Assembly: GCF_007678455.1 (NCBI RefSeq)
Contig: NZ_VEEP01000002.1
Location: forward strand, 167,535 to 231,534
From: Cytobacillus oceanisediminis 2691
Lineage (GTDB): Bacteria; Bacillota; Bacilli; Bacillales; Cytobacillaceae
DNA length: 64,000 bases
Direction of reading: 5' to 3'
The first letter of the stretch is position 1. The number at the start of each line of letters is the position of its first letter. The notes beneath the pieces were generated by a model. It made no database searches. It had not been told where the DNA came from and saw only the letters and a program-made list of their open reading frames with translations. A program made the translations under genes and the position numbers. Below, piece after piece: positions 18,484 through 27,072 of this stretch.

Positions 18484-19101
18484 CTATCGAGCCGATGTAA
18501 GCAGCTTATTATACAATTTTTCACAGTAAGGGAAGAACAATTGAATCAACGGACCGATAGCAAACGTCACAATCAATGTCCCAATCCCAATCGGTCCCTT
18601 GAAGATGAACGCCGCCGACAGAGCAATCACTTCACCAAGCGTCTTCGCTGCCATTAAATTCAGATTAAATCGTTCCCTTAATGCCATCATGAAATTATCG
18701 ATAGGAATCAAGGGGAATCTCGGCTGCAGATAGACGGCCAGGCCGAAGCTCAACGCCACCATCCCGAGAAGGAATACTCCAAACTGCTTCCCATATCCAG
18801 CGACCAACATGTCATCGAACACGCGCAATAACCAGAAATCGATCAGCACCCCTGTGATAAGCAGCGTAATGATTGCAGCAATATCCGGGCGTCTTTTTAC
18901 CAGGGAGGCATTAAGGAAAATCATGATGATCCCGACAAAGACAACCCAGCTGCCCGGCGTCAGCCCCACCGTTTTCGAAAGGCCCACATTGAGAGCATCC
19001 CAGGCGCCTGTCCCCAAATTTGCTTTAATGGTCATCGAAACCCCAAAAGATAGAATCGTTAACCCGATGATAAAAAATAAAGTGCGATAAACAAAAGCCA
19101 T
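18484..19101 (-). CDS. YczE/YyaS/YitT-family membrane protein
   Basis: A 205-residue integral membrane protein with about five helices. The conserved segment SFGVSMTIKANLGTGAWDAL near residue 20 and the FPLIPIDNFM motif are shared with YczE/YyaS proteins. B. subtilis YczE is needed for surfactin production in some strains by an unknown mechanism. AAGGAG lies 10 bases before the chosen ATG; an in-frame ATG 13 codons earlier overlaps the edge of the repeat array and lacks a ribosome site. Confidence 0.75.
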   Translation of the reverse strand: MAFVYRTLFFIIGLTILSFGVSMTIKANLGTGAWDALNVGLSKTVGLTPGSWVVFVGIIMIFLNASLVKRRPDIAAIITLLITGVLIDFWLLRVFDDMLVAGYGKQFGVFLLGMVALSFGLAVYLQPRFPLIPIDNFMMALRERFNLNLMAAKTLGEVIALSAAFIFKGPIGIGTLIVTFAIGPLIQLFFPYCEKLYNKLLTSAR

Positions 19102-19134
19102 GATCCCTATTCTCCTTCTGTTGAACCTTCTATT

Positions 19135-19484
19135 GGACATTTTGACTGCTCATTTTGGTCTGAAATGTCCATTGAATTGTTTTTCTTGGACATTTTGACG
19201 GCTCCAACGCTTCGAATTGTCCTTTAAACCGCTTTTCTTGGACATTTTGGCTGTCCCAACGCTTGGAAATGTCCTTTAAACTGCTTTTTTTGGACATTTT
19301 GACTGCTTTAACGCTCTGAAATGTCCTTTAAACTGCTTTTTTTGGACATTTTGACTGCCCCAACGCTCGGAAATGTCCTTTAAACCGCTTTTCTTGGACA
19401 TTTTGGCTGTCCCAACGCTTGGAAATGTCCTTTAAACTGCTTTTCTTGGACATTTTGGCGGCTATAACGCTCTGAAATGTCCTT
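19135..19484. repeat. Tandem array of hairpin units, exact 52-bp period, 7 units
   Basis: GGACATTTTG starts at 19135, 19188, 19240, 19292, 19344, 19396 and 19448. Each unit reads GGACATTTTG, a variable middle (often CCAACGCT), GAAATGTCC, then TTTAAACYGCTTTT. GGACATTT and AAATGTCC are inverted, so each unit can form a hairpin. The spacing is 52 throughout except 53 once. Base changes between copies cluster in the loop. It fills the 491-base gap between the yczE-like gene and chaA, apart from a terminator. Confidence 0.92.
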
Positions 19485-19542
19485 TAACTATCTCTATGTT
19501 GATAAATCGAGATGCGCGAGGTAAAGCATGTTCATTTTTACA

Positions 19543-19578
19543 GCAAAAAAGAACCCTGTCCTCCCGGAACAGAGTTCA
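19543..19578 (-). terminator. Terminator of chaA
   Basis: GAACCCTGTC and GAACAGAGTTC imperfect stem with TTCTTTTTT on the minus strand. Confidence 0.75.
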
Positions 19579-19592
19579 TTAATCCTAGTATA

Positions 19593-20654
19593 TTAAAGCA
19601 GGTAAAATCCAATTCCCATTATAACATAGGCGCCTAAAAGTGTAAGCCCCTCAAACCAGTTTGTTTCACCGTCGTTTGCAATGCTGATGGAGAGGAGCAC
19701 GGCAACTGCCATTGAAACCATTTCAGGCATCGAGAATACTAGAGGCATACTCTTTTCAAACAGCAAAGAAACTAACACGAGAACAGGCGCAACAAACATG
19801 GCAACCTGCAGGGTCGAGCCTACGGCGATTTCAACAGCGACGTCCATTTTATTTTTATAGGCCATGATGACGGCTGAGGCATGTTCGGCTGCATTGCCGA
19901 CAATCGCTACTATGATGATCCCTATGAACAATTCGGACCAGCCGAAGGATTCGCCCACTTCCTCAAAAGTATGGACAAGGTTTTCTGCAACATAAGCGAC
20001 AGCAACTGTTGCCGCCAGGAGGATAGTGATTGCTTTGGCTTTCCCCCATTCCGGTTCTTCTTCATGGTGCCCGGCGCCGCTTTGAACCTTAGGCTGGTAA
20101 ACACCTCTGTGGGTGACAAGCTTGAAAAACAGTGCAGCAAGATAGAGCGCAATCAGGATAATCGAGATTCCGACACTAAGGCTGAGCGTCCTGCTTTCAT
20201 TCATATCCATCGCAAATACTTCCGGAATAACGAACGCCACAATCACCGCAAAAATTAAAAGAGCTGAATTATGTCTTGCATCATGAACATTAAAGTGCTG
20301 CCGTTTGAACTTCAGTCCTCCTACAAAAAAGGATAACCCAGCTACAAGCAGGAGGTTGCCTAACACGGAACCTGTCAATGAAGCAAGAACAACTCCAATC
20401 AACCCCGCTTTTAACGCAAAAATGGAAATGATCAGCTCCACCGCATTGCCGAAGGTCGCATTCAGTAATCCGCCAATCCGCGGCCCTGTTACTATTGCCA
20501 GACTTTCTGTTGCCCGGCCCATATAGCTGGCCAGAGCTACGATCGTCAAACAATAGATGATAAATAACATTGTACTCGACCAATGCATCAGCGTTCCGAT
20601 GACAGACAGCGGAACACCGACGAAAGTTAAAATCATGAAAATCTTGTTTGCCAT
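19593..20654 (-). CDS. chaA: Calcium/proton exchanger (ChaA/YfkE)
   Basis: A 353-residue CaCA-family antiporter exporting Ca2+ in exchange for protons. It has about 11 membrane helices and the two inverted alpha repeats: FGNAVELIISIFALKAG near residue 68 and VGNAAEHASAVIMAYKNK near 252, each with the metal-binding Glu. A short His/Glu-rich loop (GAGHHEEEPEWG) separates the halves. It is the orthologue of B. subtilis YfkE, whose structure defines the bacterial family, and keeps the same neighbours. Confidence 0.93.
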   Translation of the reverse strand: MANKIFMILTFVGVPLSVIGTLMHWSSTMLFIIYCLTIVALASYMGRATESLAIVTGPRIGGLLNATFGNAVELIISIFALKAGLIGVVLASLTGSVLGNLLLVAGLSFFVGGLKFKRQHFNVHDARHNSALLIFAVIVAFVIPEVFAMDMNESRTLSLSVGISIILIALYLAALFFKLVTHRGVYQPKVQSGAGHHEEEPEWGKAKAITILLAATVAVAYVAENLVHTFEEVGESFGWSELFIGIIIVAIVGNAAEHASAVIMAYKNKMDVAVEIAVGSTLQVAMFVAPVLVLVSLLFEKSMPLVFSMPEMVSMAVAVLLSISIANDGETNWFEGLTLLGAYVIMGIGFYLL

Positions 20655-20785
20655 AGTATGATTCCTCTCTGTTAACTCTTATTGTTTTTTCAATATCTGT
20701 ACCCCTTAACCAACATTCTTAGTCACTTTATCAGTTCTTCCAAAGGAGATAAAAAAAACAAAATGTTATGAAAGGAAATCATGTA

Positions 20786-21169
20786 TTAGACGATTTCAAA
20801 TGTCTCTTCGACCTCAATGCTTCCGACCACAGATTGCACCATCGAACAGTTCTTCCTTGTCAGCACCATTGCCTTCTCGATTTTCTTTTCATCGAGATTG
20901 CTTCCGGCAATGCGGAAATGGACGATGATTTTGCTGACACGGTTTGCTTCTTCCTCAACTCGTTCAGCATCCGCTTGGATGTGGATATCCTCGATTTCCA
21001 TCCTCATTTTCTCCAGGACCTTGCGCAGGACTCCGCCGCTGCAGATCGCAACTGAAGAAACGAGCAATTGGTATGGCCTGAATCCATATTCATCGTCCCC
21101 AGCAATGTCCAATCTTCCAAAACCTGTTTCTGTATAAAAGCCAACCTCTGGCTTCATTTTAAATTCCAT
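20786..21169 (-). CDS. OsmC-family protein
   Basis: A 127-residue thiol-dependent peroxide-handling protein of the OsmC/Ohr superfamily (YhfA-like branch). The two conserved cysteines are in SSVAICSGGVLRKVL and LTRKNCSMVQSV, where the first reduces organic peroxides and the second resolves it. AAGGAGAGATTCT precedes the ATG. A sigma-B-like promoter lies upstream. Confidence 0.85.
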   Translation of the reverse strand: MEFKMKPEVGFYTETGFGRLDIAGDDEYGFRPYQLLVSSVAICSGGVLRKVLEKMRMEIEDIHIQADAERVEEEANRVSKIIVHFRIAGSNLDEKKIEKAMVLTRKNCSMVQSVVGSIEVEETFEIV

Positions 21170-21197
21170 TAGAATCTCTCCTTTTTAACTAGGAATA

Positions 21198-21223
21198 TTT
21201 CCCTGACACAAAGAAGATTACAC
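21198..21223 (-). promoter_or_regulatory. Possible sigma-B promoter of osmC gene
   Basis: GTGTAA-N14-GGGAAA on the minus strand: one mismatch in the -35 element and a full match in the -10, with optimal spacing, about 30 bases before the coding start. Confidence 0.5.
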
Positions 21224-21288
21224 TATTTTACCTGTATTTAAAAATAAAAAAACATTGCACATAAAAATTTATATCGTTAACATCAAAA

Positions 21289-21302
21289 GAGTATTAATAC
21301 TC
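21289..21302. promoter_or_regulatory. Perfect 14-bp palindrome before yfkF-like gene
   Basis: GAGTATTAATACTC directly abuts the ribosome site AGGGAGA of the MFS gene; a probable operator where a repressor would block initiation. The regulator was not identified. Confidence 0.5.
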
Positions 21303-21318
21303 AGGGAGATTATGAATC

Positions 21319-22497
21319 ATGAATATAAACATAAAACTTCGTTTCTGGATCCTCGTCAGTATCGTTGCCATTTCGGGATTTTCCCAGGGAATGCTGCTGC
21401 CTTTGATTGCGATCATCTTTGAACAGGATGGCGTGTCATCCTCGATGAATGGATTTCATGCAACAGGATTATATATCGGTATCTTGATAGCTTCGCCATT
21501 GATGGAAGCGCCGTTGCGCAGATTTGGCTACAAGCCGATCATTCTTATCGGCGGCTTTCTCGTCGCGGTTTCGCTGGCATTTTTTCCGTTATGGAAATCG
21601 TTCTGGTTCTGGTTTATCTTAAGGCTCGCCATCGGAATTGGCGACCATATGCTCCATTTTGCCACCCAGACATGGATTACATCCTTTTCGGCAAAAGATC
21701 GGATTGGAAGGAATATTTCAATCTATGGATTATTTTTCGGGCTGGGATTCGCAGCTGGACCGTTGATGATCGGGCTTGTAAAAATAAATACCGCTCTGCC
21801 ATTCATCCTTTCCTCTGCCATCAGCCTCGCTGCCTGGCTGACGGTATGGCTGCTGAAAAACGAGCGGCCTGAACATGACACTGACAGTACTTCTTTCTTC
21901 GGTACGATGAAAAGGTTCGGGAAGGTGTTTAAATATGCCTGGGTCGCCTTCCTGCCTCCCTTTGGCTACGGATTTTTGGAAGCAAGCCTTAACGGGAACT
22001 TTCCGGTGTACGCGATGAGATCAGGGATCGGTGTCGATGCAGTCGCACTCCTGCTTCCGGCCTTTGCCATCGGCGGCATTCTCTCACAGCTTCCACTCGG
22101 GATCTTAAGCGATAAGCTCGGGCGGCGGAATGTATTGATTGCCGTTACCTTGTCCGGCTTCATCTCTTTTACTGCAGCCGGTTTGCTGGAGAATTCGACT
22201 ATCGGTCTGCTGATCTGTTTCTTTTTAGCCGGCATGCTTGTAGGATCGACTTTTTCCCTTGGAATCAGCTATATGGCCGACCTGCTGCCAAAGCCGCTTC
22301 TTCCGGCAGGCAACCTGATGTGCGGTATTTTCTTCAGTTTCGGCAGCATCAGCGGGCCGTTCATTGGGGGACTGGCCATCCAATGGCTGAAAGGCATCAG
22401 CTTCTTTTATGTCATCAGCACGATGCTGCTGTTGATTTTCATCGCACTGGTCGCCGTCCGAAATGACGCGTCTGAGCAGCAGGCAAAATCTGCATAA
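21319..22497 (+). CDS. yfkF: MFS transporter (YfkF-like)
   Basis: A 392-residue major facilitator with 12 predicted helices. Signature motifs: GDHMLHFATQTWITSFSAKD after helix 4 and LGILSDKLGRRNVLIAV, the helix 8-9 loop motif. Its position beside chaA/yfkE fits B. subtilis YfkF, a putative drug/solute exporter of unknown substrate. The start is fixed by AGGGAGA 9 bases ahead. A 14-bp palindrome upstream suggests dedicated repression. Confidence 0.82.
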   Translation: MNINIKLRFWILVSIVAISGFSQGMLLPLIAIIFEQDGVSSSMNGFHATGLYIGILIASPLMEAPLRRFGYKPIILIGGFLVAVSLAFFPLWKSFWFWFILRLAIGIGDHMLHFATQTWITSFSAKDRIGRNISIYGLFFGLGFAAGPLMIGLVKINTALPFILSSAISLAAWLTVWLLKNERPEHDTDSTSFFGTMKRFGKVFKYAWVAFLPPFGYGFLEASLNGNFPVYAMRSGIGVDAVALLLPAFAIGGILSQLPLGILSDKLGRRNVLIAVTLSGFISFTAAGLLENSTIGLLICFFLAGMLVGSTFSLGISYMADLLPKPLLPAGNLMCGIFFSFGSISGPFIGGLAIQWLKGISFFYVISTMLLLIFIALVAVRNDASEQQAKSA

Positions 22498-22502
22498 CGA
22501 GA

Positions 22503-22541
22503 AACAGCCTCCCCTATTTGGCAGGGAGGCTGTTTTTTTTA
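22503..22541. terminator. Terminator between convergent transporters
   Basis: ACAGCCTCCC and GGGAGGCTGT stem with eight T on the plus strand. The stop codon of the EamA gene lies inside it, so the two genes overlap in their 3' control region. Confidence 0.9.
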
Positions 22542-23452
22542 CGGGAAGGCCGGTTCACGAGAACGATTCCGGCCACAACCAGGACTAATCCGGCTATGAC
22601 AAAATAATGGAGCGCTTCACCAAGAAGCAGCGATGATAAAAGGACGCCGAATACCGGCACCAGGAACAGGTACAGCGACACTTTTCCAACCTGATTGTAC
22701 TTCATGACATTGTTCCATAAAATGAATCCAGTTGCAGAGAGGAAAGCCAGATAGATGAGCATCAGTCCGGACTTGAGGTCAAAATCGAAAGGAACCAGTC
22801 CGACAGTGAAGGCACCAATCGCAATCAATCCCAAAGAACCAAGGATCATCTGGTAGGCCGTCAAATAAATGACCTCCATTTTCGCACTTCCCTGTTTTGC
22901 CAGGATATTGCCGTACGCACCAGCAAGCATCGCGCCCATGAGCAGGATTTCCCCGATGCCAAAGTGGATTTCATATTCACCATTTGGCCAGTTCGCAAAA
23001 ATGACCCCAGTAAAGCCAACCATCAGACCGGCGACCTTCAAACGGCTCATCCTGTCGTCAGGATACAGAAAATGAGCCAGCAGGATCTGGAAGAAGGACG
23101 TCGTGCCGGCGATGATGGATCCCTGGATGCCCGTTGAGTAGCTAAGTCCGATGTAAAACAGGACATATTGAAGGAATGTCTGAAACAGACCTATTTTTAA
23201 AAGAGGCTTGGTCGTCTCCGTCCTGAATTTCATATTCCTTTTTAAAAGGAGGAACAAAATCAGGATCAGAAGCCCCGCAAGCAGAAACCGGTATCCCGCA
23301 AACAGCATTTGCTCGCCGATTTCATCCGGCTTGATGTCCAGGCTTGCGTAGCTCAATTTTATAAAAGGGAACGCACTTCCCCAGAGGAAGGTTGCCCCTG
23401 CTGCCGACACAACAATGCCAAGCGGGTGGGTAAAAAAGTCTTTAGTTGTCAT
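22514..23452 (-). CDS. EamA/DMT-family transporter
   Basis: A 312-residue protein with ten membrane helices in two EamA repeats (about 15-145 and 160-300). Conserved features include GATFLWGSAFPFIKLSY at the start and SATGFILWNNVMKYNQVG plus VPVFGVLLSSLLLGEAL in the second half. These are drug/metabolite exporters; the substrate is unknown. It converges on the MFS gene and overlaps its terminator. Confidence 0.87.
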   Translation of the reverse strand: MTTKDFFTHPLGIVVSAAGATFLWGSAFPFIKLSYASLDIKPDEIGEQMLFAGYRFLLAGLLILILFLLLKRNMKFRTETTKPLLKIGLFQTFLQYVLFYIGLSYSTGIQGSIIAGTTSFFQILLAHFLYPDDRMSRLKVAGLMVGFTGVIFANWPNGEYEIHFGIGEILLMGAMLAGAYGNILAKQGSAKMEVIYLTAYQMILGSLGLIAIGAFTVGLVPFDFDLKSGLMLIYLAFLSATGFILWNNVMKYNQVGKVSLYLFLVPVFGVLLSSLLLGEALHYFVIAGLVLVVAGIVLVNRPSRKKNSLPAK

Positions 23453-23551
23453 CTATCTTTCTCCTTAGACTATTGCATTATTCTTTCAAAAGCATATAGT
23501 GTATGGTAACATAATAATAAACACAATATGTATCTTTTGCTCTGGCTTTTC

Positions 23552-23590
23552 GCTGTCACCGTTCCGGTGGCAGCTTTCGTATTTTTTAAG
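23552..23590 (+). promoter_or_regulatory. Terminator-like hairpin in the leader of the metal ATPase gene
   Basis: GCTGTCACC-gttcc-GGTGGCAGC (9-bp stem with one G-U pair) is followed by TTTCGTATTTTTT, about 55 bases before the ATPase start codon. No upstream plus-strand gene needs a terminator here, so it may be an attenuator or a regulatory hairpin. Confidence 0.5.
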
Positions 23591-23644
23591 GGTAGTGATG
23601 GTGATTATTAGTATCAATTAGAGATGTCAAAGGAGGAGAAAAGG

Positions 23645-25564
23645 ATGGCACAGGGAGCTAATGCAATTGCAAAACCAAACTCGGTTCCAGAAGGGAATCT
23701 TTTTGGAAAAATCAAGCCACACGCTGAACTGATTGCCGCCGCCATCAGTGGAATCCTGATAGCGGCAGGCTGGATCTTAAGCAAAGGAGATTCACAAACA
23801 GCGTCGGTCATCGCTTTTATCCTGGCTTATGTAATCGGCGGTTTCGCCAAAGCGAAGGAAGGCATTGAAGCGACAATCGAAGAAAAAGAATTGAATGTTG
23901 AAATGCTGATGATTTTTGCAGCGATCGGCTCAGCCATTATCGGCTATTGGACAGAAGGCGCAATTTTGATTTTCATTTTTGCGATGAGCGGAGCGCTTGA
24001 AACGTACACCATGAATAAAAGCCATAAGGAAATTTCCTCATTGATGGAGCTGCAGCCAGAGGAAGCATTGAGAATCACAAATGGTGTTGAAAGGAAAGTC
24101 CATGTATCCGAACTGGAAATCGGCGATTTAATTTTGGTCAAACCGGGCGAAAGGATTCCCTCTGACGGCAAAATAGCCAAGGGCCAGACAACGATAGACC
24201 AGGCAGCGATCACCGGGGAATCCATACCAGTATCAAAGGATACCGGAGATGATGTTTTCGCAGGCACTGTAAACCTGACAGGTTCCCTGACAGTTGAAAT
24301 AACTAAGCCAAACAATGAAACATTGTTCCAGAAGATCATCCAGCTTGTCCAGAATGCACAGAGCGAAAAATCCCCGTCACAGCTGTTCATCGAACGATTT
24401 GAAGGGACATATGTAAAAGTCGTGCTCATCGTTGTAGTGCTGATGATGTTCGTTCCCCACTACCTGCTGGGCTGGAGCTGGACAGAAACGTTTTACAGGG
24501 CGATGATCCTGCTTGTAGTTGCCTCCCCATGTGCCCTAGTGGCATCAATCATGCCGGCTACGTTGTCAGCGATTTCTAATGGGGCAAAACACGGGATACT
24601 GTTCAAAGGCGGCGTCCACCTGGAGAATCTTAGCCATCTTAAAGCCATTGCCTTCGATAAAACGGGTACACTCACAAAGGGTAAACCGGAAGTGACGGAT
24701 GTGATCGCAGCTGACGGGTTGGACCGTGATGAAGTTTTGCTTAAAGCCGCATCGATCGAGAGCCACTCCAACCACCCACTGGCAAATGCAATCGTGAATT
24801 ATGCAAAGGATGTTCTCGGCAGGGAGCTTGTGCATCCTGAAAGCATCGAGGATGTTTCCGGGTGGGGCGTTAAAGCTCATTTCGAAAACGAGGATTGGAA
24901 AATCGGGAAAGCGGACTTTGTCGGCAGGCCTGTCGCAGAAGCATTCTCTGATGGCGCAGCAGTGGCACTTGCATCCCAAGGCAAGACGATTGTTTTCATC
25001 GAACGGAATGGCCAGCTTGCCGGCCTGATCGCCTTAAAGGATGTCGTCCGCGAAGAAACAAAAAAAGCCATCGATCTGTTGAAATCAGAAGGCATCTACA
25101 CAGTCATGCTGACAGGCGACAGCAAAAATACCGCAAAAGCCATTGCCGCTGAAAGCCATGTTGACAGCTATATCGCAGAATGCCTTCCAGAAACAAAGGT
25201 TCAGCAATTGAAGAAGCTCAAAGAGGACCACGGCCAGGTCGCCATGGTCGGCGACGGTATCAATGACGCTCCGGCGCTCGCAACCGCCAATGTCGGGATC
25301 GCCATGGGAGAAGGCTCAGATGTCGCCCTTGAAACAGCAGACGTCGTATTGATGAAAAACGACCTGCCAAAGATCGCCGAAGCCATCAACCTGTCACGCC
25401 GGATGAACCGTATCGTCAAACAAAATATTGTATTTTCGATTTTAGTGATCATGGTCCTGATCGCATCGAACTTCCTGCAGTTCCTCGACCTGCCATACGG
25501 CGTCATCGGGCACGAAGGAAGCACCATCCTTGTCATACTGAATAGCTTAAGATTGTTGAAATAA
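23645..25564 (+). CDS. P1B-4-type heavy-metal-transporting ATPase
   Basis: A 639-residue metal pump with six to eight membrane helices and no N-terminal metal-binding domain. Motifs: ITGESIPVS (actuator), VASPCALVAS (SPC in the membrane), FDKTGTLTKG (phosphorylated Asp), ESHSNHPLA (ATP-binding HP), GDGINDAPALA, and HEGSTILVILNSLRL in the last helix. SPC together with HEG(G/S)T places it in the P1B-4 group with B. subtilis PfeT (Fe2+ export) and ZosA; Fe2+, Co2+ or Zn2+ are candidates. The start is set by AAAGGAGG 8 bases ahead, rather than an ATG seven codons earlier. It is monocistronic. Confidence 0.92.
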   Translation: MAQGANAIAKPNSVPEGNLFGKIKPHAELIAAAISGILIAAGWILSKGDSQTASVIAFILAYVIGGFAKAKEGIEATIEEKELNVEMLMIFAAIGSAIIGYWTEGAILIFIFAMSGALETYTMNKSHKEISSLMELQPEEALRITNGVERKVHVSELEIGDLILVKPGERIPSDGKIAKGQTTIDQAAITGESIPVSKDTGDDVFAGTVNLTGSLTVEITKPNNETLFQKIIQLVQNAQSEKSPSQLFIERFEGTYVKVVLIVVVLMMFVPHYLLGWSWTETFYRAMILLVVASPCALVASIMPATLSAISNGAKHGILFKGGVHLENLSHLKAIAFDKTGTLTKGKPEVTDVIAADGLDRDEVLLKAASIESHSNHPLANAIVNYAKDVLGRELVHPESIEDVSGWGVKAHFENEDWKIGKADFVGRPVAEAFSDGAAVALASQGKTIVFIERNGQLAGLIALKDVVREETKKAIDLLKSEGIYTVMLTGDSKNTAKAIAAESHVDSYIAECLPETKVQQLKKLKEDHGQVAMVGDGINDAPALATANVGIAMGEGSDVALETADVVLMKNDLPKIAEAINLSRRMNRIVKQNIVFSILVIMVLIASNFLQFLDLPYGVIGHEGSTILVILNSLRLLK

Positions 25565-25570
25565 AGTAGT

Positions 25571-25606
25571 CTCCCGCCCGGACTTCGGATCCAGCGGGAG
25601 TTTTTT
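25571..25606 (+). terminator. Terminator of metal ATPase gene
   Basis: CTCCCGC and GCGGGAG arms, then TTTTTT. Confidence 0.9.
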
Positions 25607-25644
25607 ATTATGATGAACACTATTCGTGGGATTTCTATGATTTC

Positions 25645-25915
25645 TGTCCATCATCACCTTCATGACGGACACTTTTTGTTTGGTTTCATCAATTTCTGTC
25701 CGTCATCGCCATCATGATGGACAGATTACCTTGCATTTCACAGATTTTTGTCCGTCATCCACCTCATGAAGGACACTTTTTCTTGGATTTCACCGATTTC
25801 TGTCCATCATCATCCTTATGATGGACACTTTCCCTTGCATTTCCCCGATTTCTGTCCGTCATCGCCATCATGACGGACACTTTCTCCTGGATTGCCTCAA
25901 TTTCTGTCCATCCTT
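25645..25915. repeat. Tandem array of hairpin units, exact 52-bp period, 6 units
   Basis: TGTCCRTCAT starts at 25645, 25697, 25749, 25801, 25853 and 25905, always 52 apart. A unit reads TGTCCATCAT, a 6-7-base loop, ATGATGGACA, then CTTT and a T/C-rich linker ending GATTTC. The arms change in a compensatory way between copies (TGTCCGTCAT with ATGACGGACA), which keeps pairing. This explains most of the 436-base gap between the ATPase and the 34-residue gene. Confidence 0.92.
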
Positions 25916-25964
25916 TTTCCTCTTAAAGGGCATTATCCCGGCTGCCTTCTGTCATCTTTCACTC

Positions 25965-25998
25965 AAAAGTAAAGCGCCCTCCGAGTGGGGGCGCTTGT
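25965..25998 (-). terminator. Terminator of the 34-residue protein gene
   Basis: AAGCGCCC and GGGGCGCTT stem immediately downstream of the minus-strand stop. Confidence 0.8.
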
Positions 25999-26000
25999 TG

Positions 26001-26105
26001 TTAGTGATATCCGTTGGATCCGTTTGCTGAGCCTGATGTTTTCTGGCTGTGGTTGCTTTTGCCTTTTTGCTTGGTGCTTCCGTCTTTTTTCGTTTTCTTT
26101 GCCAT
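26001..26105 (-). CDS. Small basic Lys/Ser/Asn-rich protein, 34 residues
   Basis: Too short for routine detection but well supported: ATG with AGGGGGAA ahead, a 34-residue frame beginning MAKKTKKDGSTKQKGKSN and ending GSANGSNGYH, and a strong terminator 3 bases after the stop. The composition (Lys, Ser, Asn, Gly, no hydrophobic core) resembles minor small acid-soluble spore proteins, but I cannot assign it to a known family. A terminator hairpin also separates it from yihY upstream. Confidence 0.65.
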   Translation of the reverse strand: MAKKTKKDGSTKQKGKSNHSQKTSGSANGSNGYH

Positions 26106-26121
26106 CCTGAATTCCCCCTGT

Positions 26122-26148
26122 CATAAAAAGTGAGGAGCATTCCTCCCC
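26122..26148 (-). terminator. Terminator of yihY gene
   Basis: GAGGA-atgc-TCCTC followed by ACTTTTT on the minus strand, between yihY and the small basic gene. Confidence 0.65.
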
Positions 26149-26204
26149 TTTATCATTTGCTAAAACAGCGTACCTTACAGAGGTAATTTCAGGAGTCAAT
26201 GACA

Positions 26205-27020
26205 TCAGCAGCCGGCTTTCTTTTCACTGAAATAGGCATTGATTTCCCCGCCAATGATTATAATATACGCTGACAAATAGAGCCAGATCATCAGTACGAT
26301 AATCGCGCCGATGCTTCCGTACGTTGCGGTGTAGGAAGCAAAGTTGCTGACATAGTAGGAGAATCCGAGTGATACCAGCACCCATCCTCCAGTCGCAAAA
26401 ACGGATCCAGGCAACCCGCTTATGCAAGTCAGCTTTTTATTTGGTGCGATCCAGTATAACCCGAGAAAAACAATAAAAAGAATCAAGATACTGGTCAGCC
26501 AGCGCAGCATGTTCCAGACATAGATGAACTCTTCCCTCAGTCCAAAGTTCGCGAACAGCCAGCTGCCTATTTCTTTGCCGAATACCGGCAAAATCAAAGC
26601 GACGAGGAAGACAAATATCATCCCGAACGTTAAAAAAATGGCCATTAACCGGCTTACGATAAACGATCTTGTTTCCTCTACCCGGTAGGCTCGGTTAAAT
26701 GCCCTTACAATCGCATTGATTCCATTCGAAGCAGACCAAATGGTCGCCAGCAATCCGAAAGACAACAACTTTCCATCTTTTTTCATGATATCCTCCAGGC
26801 TGTTTTTGATTAGATCCATCGATTCTCCTGGAGCATAATCATCAAAAAATCCAAGGATATCCATTTCTGAAATTGGCAAATATGGAACCAATGTGACCAG
26901 AAAGATCAAAAGCGGAAACAAGGAAAGCAACAAGAAGTATGCAAGCTGGGCAGCAAGTGCCGGAACATCGTCTTCCTGTATCCTGTGCCACATTTGCCTG
27001 AAAAATGACATATCAATCAT
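26205..27020 (-). CDS. yfkH: YihY/BrkB-family membrane protein (YfkH)
   Basis: A 271-residue protein with six membrane helices. The conserved N-terminus DDVPALAAQLAYFLLLSLFP and the C-terminal TYGSIGAIIVLMIWLYLSAY followed by GGEINAYF are hallmarks of the YihY (formerly RNase BN) family, which has no proven enzymatic role. It is the orthologue of B. subtilis YfkH by position. A 52-base gap separates it from a YtxH gene upstream, so the two are likely co-transcribed. Confidence 0.87.
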   Translation of the reverse strand: MIDMSFFRQMWHRIQEDDVPALAAQLAYFLLLSLFPLLIFLVTLVPYLPISEMDILGFFDDYAPGESMDLIKNSLEDIMKKDGKLLSFGLLATIWSASNGINAIVRAFNRAYRVEETRSFIVSRLMAIFLTFGMIFVFLVALILPVFGKEIGSWLFANFGLREEFIYVWNMLRWLTSILILFIVFLGLYWIAPNKKLTCISGLPGSVFATGGWVLVSLGFSYYVSNFASYTATYGSIGAIIVLMIWLYLSAYIIIIGGEINAYFSEKKAGC

Positions 27021-27072
27021 TGATTCACCTCTTTTTTAGCTTCCATGCTCCTGCCAGTGATCAGCCTATCCA

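Noticed and set aside
19135-19484. CRISPR array
   Set aside because: Repeat units vary in sequence, the period is 52, there are no unique spacers of constant length between invariant repeats, and no cas genes are in the window.
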